Source: Halostreptopolyspora alba (GTDB taxonomy: Bacteria; Actinomycetota; Actinomycetes; Streptosporangiales; Streptosporangiaceae). From it: a stretch of 60,699 nucleotides of DNA. Under the pieces are notes generated by a model, which ran no database searches, was not told where the DNA came from, and saw only the letters and a program-made list of their open reading frames with translations. The number at the start of each line of letters is the position of its first letter. Position 1 is the stretch's first letter. The translations under genes were made by a program, and so were the position numbers. Below are positions 7,362-16,227 of the stretch, one piece after another. Location of the stretch: assembly GCA_003725585.1 (NCBI GenBank), contig RJMB01000023.1:1-60699 (forward strand), in the 5' to 3' direction.

Positions 7362-8885
7362 ATGGCTGATCGTTCGCCACCGGAGCCACCACCAACGATG
7401 GCGCTGGTCGACGTCGCCAAATCCTTCGGCGCGGTCCAGGCGCTGCGCGGACTGTCGATGGACCTGCGCCCCGGGCGGGTCCACGCGCTCGTCGGCGAGA
7501 ACGGCGCCGGCAAGTCCACGGTCGTCAAGGCGATCGCGGGAGTGCACCTCCCGGACACGGGACACGTGGAGATCGACGGCCAACGGGTCGAGCTGACCAC
7601 CCCGGCCGACGCGCAACGCGCCGGCGTCGCGGTGATCTACCAGGAGCCCACGCTCTTCCCCGACCTGTCGGTGGCCGAGAACATCTTCATGGGCCGCCAG
7701 CCACTGGGGCGCGGGCGCCGCATCGACTACGCGACCATGCGCGAGCGCACCGAGGACCTGTTCGCGCGCCTCGGCGTGTACATCGACCCGGACCGCCCGG
7801 CCAGTGGCCTGTCCATCGCGGACCAGCAACTCATCGAGATCGCCAAGGCACTGTCCCGCGACGCTCGGGTGCTGGTCATGGACGAGCCCACCGCCGCCCT
7901 GTCCGGCACCGAGGTCGAACGAATGTTCGCCGTGACACGCTCGCTGCGCGACAACGGGGCCGCCATCCTGTTCATCTCGCACCGCTTCGACGAGATCTTC
8001 GCGCTCAGCGACGAGATCACGGTCATGCGTGACGGCGGGTTCGTCTCCCACGCCCCGACGGCCGAGCTCGACATCGACACGGTGGTGCGGCTCATGGTCG
8101 GCCGGGAGGTCACCACCCTGTTCCCGAAACAGGAGGTCACGCCGGGCGAAGTGCTGCTGGAGGTCGACGGGCTGACGAGGGACGCGGCGTTCGAGGACGT
8201 GTCGTTCTCCGTGCGGGCCGGCGAGATCGTGGCCCTGGCCGGGCTCGTGGGAGCCGGGCGCAGCGAGGTGGTACGCGCCGTGTTCGGTGTCGACCGCCAC
8301 GACTCTGGCACGGTCCGAGTCGCCGGGAGGACCCTGCCCCGCGGGCGGCCCGCGGCGGCGATGGAGGCGGGCCTCGCGCTGGTTCCCGAGGACCGCCGGC
8401 AACAGGGCCTGGTCATGGAACTGTCGGTGCAACGCAACGCGACCCTGACCCGGCGCTGGGCGCTGAGCCGCCTCGGGGTGCTCACCGGGGCCGCCGAGCG
8501 GTCCGCGACCCGCTCCTGGGCGCGGCGGCTGCACGTGAAGGCGGCGCGCCTCAGTGACGCGGTCGCCACACTCTCCGGCGGCAACCAGCAGAAGGTCGTG
8601 CTGGCCAAGTGGTTGGCGACCGGGCCGCGGGTGCTGCTCATCGACGAACCGACCCGCGGGATCGACGTCAGCACCAAGGCCGAGGTGCACCGGCTGCTGT
8701 CCGAGCTGGCCGCCGACGGCATGGCGGTCGTCATGGTCTCCAGCGAGCTGCCGGAGGTACTCGGTATGGCCGACCGGGTGCTCGTCATGCACGAGGGGCG
8801 CGTGACAGCGGAGCTGCCACGCGCCGAGGCGAGTGAGGAGTCCGTCATGTACGCGGCGACCGGACAGCGGGAGGCGGCGGCATGA
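7362..8885 (+). CDS. rhaT: Rhamnose ABC importer ATPase (two ATPase domains)
   Basis: 507 residues, the normal length for a duplicated sugar-importer ATPase. The N-terminal domain has Walker [10 protein letters not shown] (about residue 45), signature LSIADQQ, and Walker [12 protein letters not shown]. The C-terminal domain has LSGGNQQK and [11 protein letters not shown], but its Walker A position (GLVGAGRSE) is degenerate, as usual in this family. It powers sugar uptake with the two permeases that follow; ATGA overlap with the first. The rhamnose assignment comes from the downstream catabolic genes. The symbol follows the Rhizobium rhaSTPQ usage, not the E. coli symporter. Confidence 0.9.
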   Translation: MADRSPPEPPPTMALVDVAKSFGAVQALRGLSMDLRPGRVHALVGENGAGKSTVVKAIAGVHLPDTGHVEIDGQRVELTTPADAQRAGVAVIYQEPTLFPDLSVAENIFMGRQPLGRGRRIDYATMRERTEDLFARLGVYIDPDRPASGLSIADQQLIEIAKALSRDARVLVMDEPTAALSGTEVERMFAVTRSLRDNGAAILFISHRFDEIFALSDEITVMRDGGFVSHAPTAELDIDTVVRLMVGREVTTLFPKQEVTPGEVLLEVDGLTRDAAFEDVSFSVRAGEIVALAGLVGAGRSEVVRAVFGVDRHDSGTVRVAGRTLPRGRPAAAMEAGLALVPEDRRQQGLVMELSVQRNATLTRRWALSRLGVLTGAAERSATRSWARRLHVKAARLSDAVATLSGGNQQKVVLAKWLATGPRVLLIDEPTRGIDVSTKAEVHRLLSELAADGMAVVMVSSELPEVLGMADRVLVMHEGRVTAELPRAEASEESVMYAATGQREAAA

Positions 8886-9934
8886 CCGAGGCCCCCGACA
8901 CCCGAACCCCCCAGCCCGGCTCGGCGCCCGCCCGCCGTGGCAACGGCCGGGCCAACCGGCGCCTCCCCCTGGCGCGAGAGACGGGCCTGGTGCTCGCCAT
9001 CGCCGCGCTGGTCGCCGTCACCTGGCTGTACAACCCGCTGTTCCTGTCGGAGCAGAGCGTCCGGGACATCCTCCTCGGCGCGACCCTGCTGACCATCCTC
9101 GCCGTGGGCCAGGCCACCGTCATCGTCACCCGCAGCGTCGACCTGTCGGTCGGCTCGGTGCTGGGCCTCTCGGCGTTCGGCTCGGCGTCGTTCCTCATGG
9201 CCTTCCCGGACCTGCCGTTCGTGCTCGGCATCGGTGTCGGCGTCACCGTGGGGGCGGCGTGCGGCGTGGTCAACGGCGCGCTGGTGGCCGTGGCGCGGGT
9301 ACCGGCCCTCGTGGTCACCCTGGGCACGCTGTACGTCTTCCGGGGAGTCGACTACTGGTGGGCCTCCGGAAGCCGGGTGGACGCCGCCGACCTGCCCGAG
9401 ACGTTCCTCGGGATCGGGCGGCAGAGCGTGCTGGGCGTCCCGGTTCCGGCGCTCATCGCGATCGTCGTGGTGCTCGCCGCCGGCCACTACCTGCGCTCCT
9501 ACCGCAGTGGGCGCGAGCTGTACGCGATCGGCTCCCAGCCGGCGGCGGCCCGCCTGTCGGGCATCCCGGTGGACCGCCGGATCTTCGGCGCGTTCGTACT
9601 CAACGGGTCCCTCGCGGGACTGGCCGGGGTGCTGTACGCGGCCCGCTTCGGCTCCGTGGACGCCACGGTGGGAACAGGTATGGAGCTGGAGGTGGTGGCC
9701 GCCGCCGTGGTCGGCGGCGTCGCCATCTTCGGTGGCAGCGGCACCGTGTACGGCGCCGCGCTGGGTGCCGTGCTGCTGAGCACCATCGACGCGGCGCTAC
9801 CCGTGCTGCAGATCAACCAGTTCTGGCAGCAGGCCGTGGTCGGCCTGCTCATCCTGCTCGCGATCGGCCTGGACCGGCTTCTGGCGGTGCGCGCCGCACG
9901 CCGGCTCCGCGCAGGGAGGCACCATGGCGACTAG
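8882..9934 (+). CDS. rhaP: Rhamnose ABC importer permease 1
   Basis: 350 residues, BPD_transp_2 family, with 8-10 hydrophobic segments. Family hallmarks: [17 protein letters not shown] in the N-terminal half and the ATPase-contacting loop [16 protein letters not shown] near residue 215. The start overlaps the ATPase stop (ATGA), giving coupled translation. It pairs with the second permease as a membrane heterodimer. Confidence 0.88.
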   Translation: MTEAPDTRTPQPGSAPARRGNGRANRRLPLARETGLVLAIAALVAVTWLYNPLFLSEQSVRDILLGATLLTILAVGQATVIVTRSVDLSVGSVLGLSAFGSASFLMAFPDLPFVLGIGVGVTVGAACGVVNGALVAVARVPALVVTLGTLYVFRGVDYWWASGSRVDAADLPETFLGIGRQSVLGVPVPALIAIVVVLAAGHYLRSYRSGRELYAIGSQPAAARLSGIPVDRRIFGAFVLNGSLAGLAGVLYAARFGSVDATVGTGMELEVVAAAVVGGVAIFGGSGTVYGAALGAVLLSTIDAALPVLQINQFWQQAVVGLLILLAIGLDRLLAVRAARRLRAGRHHGD

Positions 9935-11027
9935 CTCCACACCCGCCGAGGACGTGGCCCAGGACGGCGCCGTCGGGCGCGACTCGCTCACGACCAGGCT
10001 CGGCGCGCTGCTGCGCACCCGCGAGGCGACGGTCATCGGCGCCCTCCTGGTCTCGCTACTGACCGCGAGCCTCCTCGTCGAGAGCTTCGCCACCCCGCGC
10101 AACGCGGGTTACCTGCTGCTCGACGTCGCCGCGGTGGCCATGATCGCGCTGCCGATGACACTGGTCGTCATCACCGCCGAGATCGACCTCTCGGTGGCGA
10201 GCACACTCGGCCTGACCAGCGCTGTCATGGGGCAGTTGTGGACGGCGGGGCTACCGCTGGAGACGATCGTCCCGTTGTGCCTACTCATGGGCGCGCTCCT
10301 GGGGGCGATCAACGGCGTCCTGGTCACGGTGGCGGGGCTGCCGTCCCTGGCCGTCACCATCGGCACCATGGCGGCCTACCGGGGACTGGCCTACGTGGTG
10401 CTGGGCGACCGGGCGGTCACCGACTTCCCGCTCAGCTGGACCTCGGGAGTCACCGGCGACGTCCCCGGCACCGAGATCCCCTGGATCGGGCTCGTCCTGC
10501 TGCTGCTCGCCGCGGTGTTCGGCGCGCTGCTGCACGCGACACCGCTCGGGCGCGGGCTGTACGCGATCGGCGCCAACCCCGAGGCGGCCCGGTTCGCCGG
10601 CATGTCGGTGCGCTGGATCAAGCTGTGGATGTTCGTCCTCACCGGCACGGTCGCGGCACTGGCCGGCATCTACTGGACCCTGCGCTACGGCAGCGCCCGG
10701 GCGGACAACGCCTTCGCGCTGGAGCTGTCCGTGGTCGCGGCGGTGCTCCTGGGCGGCGTGTCCATCTTCGGTGGCCGCGGCAGTCTGCCCGGGGTCATCG
10801 CGGGTGTGCTGCTGTTCGGCAGCATCAGCAACGCGCTGCGGCTGGCCAGCGTCTCCGAGGAGGCGCTGGTCGCCGTCACCGGCCTGTTGCTGATCGTCTC
10901 CGTCGTCGCACCCAACCTCACCGACCGGATCCGCGAGCTCCGCGCCCAGCGGGCCCGCGCCCGTGTCGCCGCCCAGTCCCCAACCACCACCCGCACCGAA
11001 CAACCCACCGGAGGAACAAATGCCTGA
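9924..11027 (+). CDS. rhaQ: Rhamnose ABC importer permease 2
   Basis: 367 residues, same BPD_transp_2 family as the preceding gene and overlapping it by 11 bp. It shows EIDLSVASTLGLTSAVMG and the coupling loop AIGANPEAARFAGMSV. About 8-10 membrane segments. Its 3' end overlaps the start of the binding-protein gene by 8 bp, so the four importer genes form one tightly coupled operon. Confidence 0.88.
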   Translation: MATSSTPAEDVAQDGAVGRDSLTTRLGALLRTREATVIGALLVSLLTASLLVESFATPRNAGYLLLDVAAVAMIALPMTLVVITAEIDLSVASTLGLTSAVMGQLWTAGLPLETIVPLCLLMGALLGAINGVLVTVAGLPSLAVTIGTMAAYRGLAYVVLGDRAVTDFPLSWTSGVTGDVPGTEIPWIGLVLLLLAAVFGALLHATPLGRGLYAIGANPEAARFAGMSVRWIKLWMFVLTGTVAALAGIYWTLRYGSARADNAFALELSVVAAVLLGGVSIFGGRGSLPGVIAGVLLFGSISNALRLASVSEEALVAVTGLLLIVSVVAPNLTDRIRELRAQRARARVAAQSPTTTRTEQPTGGTNA

Positions 11028-12090
11028 GACGATCTGGCGTCGCGGAACGGCGGCCGGCGCCGCCGCGACCGTGCTACTCATGGTCGCCGCGTGCGGCGGC
11101 ACCACCCGCGACGACTCCGAGGAGGAGTCGGCCTCCGCGGTCGCCGACGAGGCCGACCCCAACGCGGAGATCCCCGCCGATCTGGCGTTCAGCTACGTGC
11201 CCAAGCAGATCAACAACCCCTACATGACCTACGCCAACTCCGGCGGCGAAACCGCGGTCGAGGAGCTGGACGGCGAGTTCGAGGAGGTCGGCCCCTCCGA
11301 GGCCACCGCCGACTCCCAGGTCAGCTACATAAACACGGTGAGCCAGCAGGGTGCCGACGTGATGGTGCTCGCGGCCAACGACCCCGAGGCCGTGTGCCCG
11401 GCGGTCACCGAGGCGCAACAGCAGGGCACGATCGTGGTCGCCTACGACTCCGACACCAACTGCCGTGACCTGTTCATCAACCAATCATCCACCGAGATGA
11501 TCGCCGAGACCCAGCTCGAGCTGGTCTCCGAGCAGATCGACGGCGAGGGCGAAATCGCCTTCCTCTCGGCCACTCCCAACGCCACCAACCAGAACGCCTG
11601 GATCGCCGAGATGGAGGAGCTCCTGGACTCCGAGGATGCCTACTCCGACATCGAGGCCGTGGACACCGTGTACGGCAACGACGACGACCAGGACTCCTTC
11701 GAGGAGATGCAGGGCCTGATGCAGTCGCACCCCGACCTCGACGGCGTGGTCGTGCCGACCACCGTCGGGATGGCGGCCGCCGCGCGCTACCTCAGCGACT
11801 CCGAGTACCAGGGCGAGGTCGCCCTCACCGGTCTGGGCCTGCCCAACCAGATGAGTGAGTACATCGAGGACGGCACCGTCGAGGAGTTCGCGCTGTGGGA
11901 CCCCGCCGACATGGCCTACCTGGCGGGCTACGCGGGCGGCGCGCTCGCGGCCGGGCAGATCACCGGCGAGGAGGGCCAGACCTTCGAGGCCGGCGACCTC
12001 GGCGAGTACGAGATCGCCGCCGACGGGGAGGTCGTCCTGGGCCCGCCCACGGTGTTCAACGAGGACAACGTCGACGACTACGACTTCTAG
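11020..12090 (+). CDS. rhaS: Rhamnose ABC importer substrate-binding lipoprotein
   Basis: 356 residues from the ATG at 11020, chosen for GGAGGAAC just upstream. A lipoprotein signal peptide ends at LLMVAACG, so Cys25 should be lipidated. The mature part begins with an acidic linker and is a type I sugar-binding protein (AFSYVPKQINNPYMTYA, then DVMVLAANDPEAVCPAV). It captures the sugar outside the membrane and delivers it to the two permeases. The strongly acidic mature protein may hint at salt tolerance. Confidence 0.9.
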   Translation: MPETIWRRGTAAGAAATVLLMVAACGGTTRDDSEEESASAVADEADPNAEIPADLAFSYVPKQINNPYMTYANSGGETAVEELDGEFEEVGPSEATADSQVSYINTVSQQGADVMVLAANDPEAVCPAVTEAQQQGTIVVAYDSDTNCRDLFINQSSTEMIAETQLELVSEQIDGEGEIAFLSATPNATNQNAWIAEMEELLDSEDAYSDIEAVDTVYGNDDDQDSFEEMQGLMQSHPDLDGVVVPTTVGMAAAARYLSDSEYQGEVALTGLGLPNQMSEYIEDGTVEEFALWDPADMAYLAGYAGGALAAGQITGEEGQTFEAGDLGEYEIAADGEVVLGPPTVFNEDNVDDYDF

Positions 12091-12106
12091 TAACGGGAGC
12101 CTTCGG

Positions 12107-12159
12107 ACCCCGGGGGTGGGACGGCGAACCAACCACACACGCCACCCCACCCCCCGGGT
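12107..12159. terminator. Hairpin after the importer genes
   Basis: ACCCCGGGGGTGGG (12107-12120) pairs with CCCACCCCCCGGGT (12146-12159) with one mismatch and a 25-nt loop. It may attenuate read-through into the mutarotase, or process the mRNA so that the binding protein is made in excess. Confidence 0.4.
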
Positions 12160-12225
12160 CCTCCCCAACCCCGGTGGCGCCCGAGTTACCTGGCTCGCTC
12201 CGCTCGCCCCACCGACCCGATCGAC
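12158..12225 (+). repeat. Partial copy of the ~140-bp intergenic repeat
   Basis: The stretch reads CTCCCCAACCCCGGTGGCG, then CCGAG and GGCTCGCTCCGCTCGCCCC. These match the joined ends of adjacent units in the tandem array at 50.4-50.9 kb. It sits between the binding-protein and mutarotase genes. Confidence 0.6.
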
Positions 12226-12255
12226 AACCAAGGCCCGACCCACACCGGGAGCCCC

Positions 12256-12573
12256 ATGCAACGGATCTGCTTCCTACTCAGGGTTCGCCAGGACCGTCTG
12301 GAGGAGTACAAGCGCCGCCACGCCGAGGTGTGGCCGGAGTTCCTCGACGCGCTGCGCACCGCGGGATGGCACAACTACTCGCTGTTCACCACCGAGGACG
12401 GTCTCGTCGTTGGCTACCTGGAAACCGAGGACTTCGAGGCGGCCCGCGCCGCGATGGCCCACACCGAGGTCAACGCCCGCTGGCAGGCCGAGATGGCGCC
12501 CTTCTTCGAAGGGCTCGAGGGCCGCCCCGACGAGGGCATGGTCCCGCTGACCGAGATATTCCACCTCGACTAG
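12256..12573 (+). CDS. rhaM: L-rhamnose mutarotase
   Basis: 105 residues, the exact family size. Starts MQRICFLLRVRQDRLEEYKRRHAEVWPE, with the conserved His of HAEVWPE and later the HNYSLF and GYLETEDFEAA elements. It interconverts alpha and beta anomers of L-rhamnose so that the isomerase receives its preferred form. It lies between the importer and the isomerase in the same direction. Confidence 0.93.
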   Translation: MQRICFLLRVRQDRLEEYKRRHAEVWPEFLDALRTAGWHNYSLFTTEDGLVVGYLETEDFEAARAAMAHTEVNARWQAEMAPFFEGLEGRPDEGMVPLTEIFHLD

Positions 12574-12576
12574 TTT

Positions 12577-12690
12577 CCGGGCTCGCTGCCGCTCACCCGG
12601 GCTCGGGTTCCCGGCTTTCCGGGCACCCGACCCACTCACTCCCGCGCCTACGGACCCTGCGGAACCCCGGCGGCACCCGACCCAACCCAC
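12577..12690 (+). repeat. Copy of the ~140-bp intergenic repeat
   Basis: It contains GGGCTCGCTGCCGCTCACCC, GGGCTCGGGTTCCCGG, CACTCCCGCGCCTACGGACC and GGAACCCCGGCGGCACCCGA in order, the same order as in the tandem units near 50.5 kb. It fills most of the gap between the mutarotase and isomerase genes. Confidence 0.75.
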
Positions 12691-12756
12691 CCACCAACGA
12701 CCACTCAGTCCGAGAACAGACCCCAGTCCCACCACGAGACGCGGAGAGGACCACAC

Positions 12757-13932
12757 ATGGCCGACACCGGCCCCCAGGAGAGAGCCAGGGCAGCACTGGC
12801 ACGTCAGGAGATCGAACTGCCCTCGTGGGCATTCGCCAACAGCGGCACCCGTTTCAAGGTGTTCCCGCAGTCCGGCGTGCCGCGCACCGCCGAGGAGAAG
12901 ATCGACGACGCCGCGCAGGTCCACCGGCACACCGGCGTCGCGCCGAAGGTGGCGCTGCACATCCCCTGGGACAAGGTGGACGACTACGGCGAGCTCGCCG
13001 ACCACGCGCGCGCCGCGGGCGTGCGCATCGGCACCATCAACGCCAACGTGTTCCAGGACGACGACTACAAGCTGGGCAGCGTCACCAACCCCGACCCCCG
13101 GGTGCGGCGCAAGGCGCTCGACCACCTGCTGGAGTGCGTCGACGTCATGGACGCGACCGGCTCGACCGACCTGAAGCTGTGGTTCGCCGACGGCACCAAC
13201 TACCCCGGCCAGGACGACATCCGCGCCCGCCAGGACCGGCTGGCCGAAGCCCTGGACGAGACGTACGCGCGGCTCGGCCCCAACCAGCGCGTCCAACTGG
13301 AGTACAAGCTCTTCGAGCCATCCTTCTACACCACCGACGTCCCCGACTGGGGAACCTCCTACGCGCACTGCCTGCGGCTCGGTGACAAGGCCAAGGTGTG
13401 CGTGGACACCGGCCACCACGCCCCGCACACCAACATCGAGTTCATCGTGGCGTTCCTCCTGCGGGAGGGGAAACTGGGCAGCTTCGACTTCAACTCCCGC
13501 TTCTACGCCGACGACGACCTGATGGTCGGCGCGGCCGACCCCTTCCAGCTGTTCCGGATCATGTACGAGGTCGTCCGCGGCGGCGGCTACGACGCCGACT
13601 CCGACGTGGTGTTCATGCTGGACCAGTGCCACAACATCGAGCCCAAGATCCCGGGCCAGATCCGGTCGGTGCTCAACGTGCAGGAGGCCACCGCCAAGGC
13701 GCTGCTGGTGGACACCGAGGCGCTGGCCGAAGCCCAGGCCACCGGGGACGTGCTGGGTGCCAACGCGGTGCTGATGGACGCGTTCAACACCGACGTCCGC
13801 CCCATGCTGGCCGAGCTGCGCGAGGAGTGGGGACTGGCGGCCGACCCGATGGCGGCCTACACCGCCTCCGGGTACGGCCAGCGGATCGCCGCCGAACGCG
13901 TCGGCGGCCAGCAGGCCGGCTGGGGCGCCTGA
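12757..13932 (+). CDS. rhaI: L-rhamnose isomerase (actinobacterial type)
   Basis: 391 residues, matching the Gram-positive RhaI type rather than the E. coli RhaA type. Metal and substrate residues of the TIM barrel are visible in order: VALHIPWD, LEYKLFEPSFY (Glu ligand), VCVDTGHHAPHTNIE, FDFNSRFYADDDLMVG, and VFMLDQCHNIEPK. It converts L-rhamnose to L-rhamnulose. The ATG at 12757 follows a GAGAGGACC ribosome binding site. Confidence 0.93.
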   Translation: MADTGPQERARAALARQEIELPSWAFANSGTRFKVFPQSGVPRTAEEKIDDAAQVHRHTGVAPKVALHIPWDKVDDYGELADHARAAGVRIGTINANVFQDDDYKLGSVTNPDPRVRRKALDHLLECVDVMDATGSTDLKLWFADGTNYPGQDDIRARQDRLAEALDETYARLGPNQRVQLEYKLFEPSFYTTDVPDWGTSYAHCLRLGDKAKVCVDTGHHAPHTNIEFIVAFLLREGKLGSFDFNSRFYADDDLMVGAADPFQLFRIMYEVVRGGGYDADSDVVFMLDQCHNIEPKIPGQIRSVLNVQEATAKALLVDTEALAEAQATGDVLGANAVLMDAFNTDVRPMLAELREEWGLAADPMAAYTASGYGQRIAAERVGGQQAGWGA

Positions 13933-14052
13933 CACACCCCTCCACCGGGGAGTCCAGTGGCAACGAGGGCGCCCTCACCGATCCACGTGGCCGCCCCCGG
14001 CTCGGTCGACCACCGCCGAATCCGTACCACCGACGGGGAAGGAACGAACACC

Positions 14053-16110
14053 ATGGCAACCCATCCCGAGGTCGCCGCCCTGCTGGAGCGCTCGCACCGG
14101 CTGGGCTCCGACCCGCGCAACACCAACTACGCGGGTGGCAACGCCTCAGCGAAGGGCGCCGAGACCGACCCGGTCACCGGCTCGGACGTGGAGCTGATGT
14201 GGGTCAAGGGCTCCGGGGGCGACCTGGGAACGCTGCGGGAGTCCGGGCTGGCCGTGCTGCGCATGGACCGGATGCGGGCGCTCCCGGACGTCTACCCGGG
14301 TGTGGAGCGCGAGGACGAGATGGTCACCGCGCTCGACTACTGCCTGCACGGCCCGGGCGGGGCGGCGCCCTCCATCGACACCGCCATGCACGGTCTGGTC
14401 GACTCCGCCCACGTCGACCACCTGCACCCGGACTCCGGTATCGCCCTGGCCTGCGCCGCCGACGGTGAGGCCCTGACCCGCGAGTGCTTCGGCGACCGTG
14501 TGGTGTGGGTGCCCTGGCGCCGCCCCGGCTTCCAGCTCGGGCTGGACATCGCCGCGGTCAAGAGGGAGAACCCGCGGGCCATCGGGGTCGTCCTCGGTGG
14601 GCACGGCATCACGGCGTGGGGTGACACCGCCGAGGAGTGCGAGGCCAACTCGCTGGAGATCATCCGCACCGCCGAACGGTTCATCGCCGAGTACCCCGAA
14701 CGCACCGGCGGGGGCAAAGCCGAACCGTTCGGCCCGGTCGTCGAGGAGTACCGTCCCCTGGCGGAGGACGAGCGGCACGCCCGCGCCGCCGCGCTGTTCC
14801 CGGTGATCCGCTCGCTGGCCGCCACCGACAGCCCCCAGGTGGGCCACTACACCGACACCGAGGACGTGCTGGACTTCGTCTCCCGCGCCGAGCACCCCCG
14901 GCTGGCGGCGCTGGGCACCTCGTGCCCGGACCACTTCCTACGCACCAAGGTCCGCCCGCTGGTGCTCGACCTGCCGCCCACAGCACCACTGGAGGAGGTC
15001 ACCGCCCGGTTGCGGGAACTACACACCGCCTACCGGGAGGACTACGCCGCCTACTACGAGCGGCACGCCACCTCCGACTCGCCGCCCATGCGCGGCGCCG
15101 ACCCGGCGATCGTGCTGGTGCCGGGGGTCGGCATGTTCTCCTTCGGGCGCAACAAGCAGACCGCGCGGGTCGCCGGGGAGTTCTACCTCAACGCGATCAA
15201 CGTGATGCGCGGCGCCGAGACCGTCTCCAGCTACGCCCCGATCGACGAGTCGGAGAAGTTCCGGATCGAGTACTGGGAGCTGGAGGAGGCCAAGCTGCGG
15301 CGCATGCCCAAGCCCAAGCCGCTGGCCACCCGCGTCGCGTTCGTCACCGGCGGCGCCTCGGGCATCGGTAGGGCCACGGCCGAGCGGCTGGCCGCCGAGG
15401 GCGCCTGCGTCGCCGTCGCCGACCGCGACAGCGACGCCGCGGCGAAGGTCGCCGAGGAGCTCGGCGGACCCGACACCGCGGTACCGGTCACGGTGGACGT
15501 CACCGACGAGGAGGGGGTCGCGGCGGCGCTGCGCGAGGCCGTGCGCGCCTTCGGCGGGGTCGACCTGGTCGTCAACAACGCCGGGTTGTCCGTCTCCAAG
15601 CCACTACTGGAGACGAGCACCGCCGACTGGGACCTGCAGCACGGCGTGATGGCGCGCGGGTCGTTCCTGGTGGCCCGGGAGGCGGCGCGGATCATGACCG
15701 AGCAGGGGATGGGCGGCGACATCGTTTACATCGCCAGCAAGAACGGGGTCGTCGCCGGCCCGAACAACGTCGCCTACGGGGCGACCAAGGCCGACCAGGC
15801 GCACCAGGTCCGGCTGCTCGCGGCCGAGCTGGGGGAGCACGGCATCCGCGTCAACGGGGTGAACCCCGACGGGGTGGTGCGCGGTTCCGGGATCTTCGCC
15901 GGCGGCTGGGGGGCGCAGCGCGCGGCGGTCTACGGGGTGCCCGAGGAGAAGCTCGGGGAGTTCTACGCCCAGCGCACCCTGCTCAAGCGGGAGGTGCTTC
16001 CCGAGCACGTGGCCAACGCCGTGTTCACGCTCACCGGTGGCGAGCTCACGCACACCACCGGGACGCACATCCCGGTCGACGCGGGCGTGACAGCGGCGTT
16101 CCTGCGCTGA
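14053..16110 (+). CDS. rhaE: Bifunctional rhamnulose-1-phosphate aldolase/lactaldehyde dehydrogenase
   Basis: 685 residues from the ATG at 14053, preceded by GGGAAGGAACG; an in-frame start at 13957 lacks a good ribosome binding site. The N-terminal class II aldolase domain (about 1-410) shows NTNYAGGNASAKG, DSAHVDHLHPDS and GGHGITAWGDT, with zinc-binding His residues. The C-terminal SDR domain has TGGASGIG (432-439) and Tyr575-x-x-x-Lys579. The aldolase splits rhamnulose 1-phosphate to DHAP and lactaldehyde, which the SDR domain oxidises. This fusion is typical of actinobacteria and some bacilli. Confidence 0.92.
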   Translation: MATHPEVAALLERSHRLGSDPRNTNYAGGNASAKGAETDPVTGSDVELMWVKGSGGDLGTLRESGLAVLRMDRMRALPDVYPGVEREDEMVTALDYCLHGPGGAAPSIDTAMHGLVDSAHVDHLHPDSGIALACAADGEALTRECFGDRVVWVPWRRPGFQLGLDIAAVKRENPRAIGVVLGGHGITAWGDTAEECEANSLEIIRTAERFIAEYPERTGGGKAEPFGPVVEEYRPLAEDERHARAAALFPVIRSLAATDSPQVGHYTDTEDVLDFVSRAEHPRLAALGTSCPDHFLRTKVRPLVLDLPPTAPLEEVTARLRELHTAYREDYAAYYERHATSDSPPMRGADPAIVLVPGVGMFSFGRNKQTARVAGEFYLNAINVMRGAETVSSYAPIDESEKFRIEYWELEEAKLRRMPKPKPLATRVAFVTGGASGIGRATAERLAAEGACVAVADRDSDAAAKVAEELGGPDTAVPVTVDVTDEEGVAAALREAVRAFGGVDLVVNNAGLSVSKPLLETSTADWDLQHGVMARGSFLVAREAARIMTEQGMGGDIVYIASKNGVVAGPNNVAYGATKADQAHQVRLLAAELGEHGIRVNGVNPDGVVRGSGIFAGGWGAQRAAVYGVPEEKLGEFYAQRTLLKREVLPEHVANAVFTLTGGELTHTTGTHIPVDAGVTAAFLR

Positions 16111-16121
16111 CCCGCCCAACC

Positions 16122-16159
16122 CCCGTGGGGTGATGGGCGCGCGCCCATCACCCCACGGG
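16122..16159. terminator. Perfect loopless 38-bp palindrome
   Basis: The arms 16122-16140 and 16141-16159 are exact reverse complements with no spacer (CCCGTGGGGTGATGGGCGC and its complement). It lies between rhaE and rhaB. No U tract, so a GC-type terminator or mRNA-stabilising structure. Confidence 0.55.
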
Positions 16160-16227
16160 TGGGCGCGACCGGTCTCCCCGGCGCGCCCGTCCCGTCCCCA
16201 CCTCGCGCCCACCCCAGATGAGGACCA

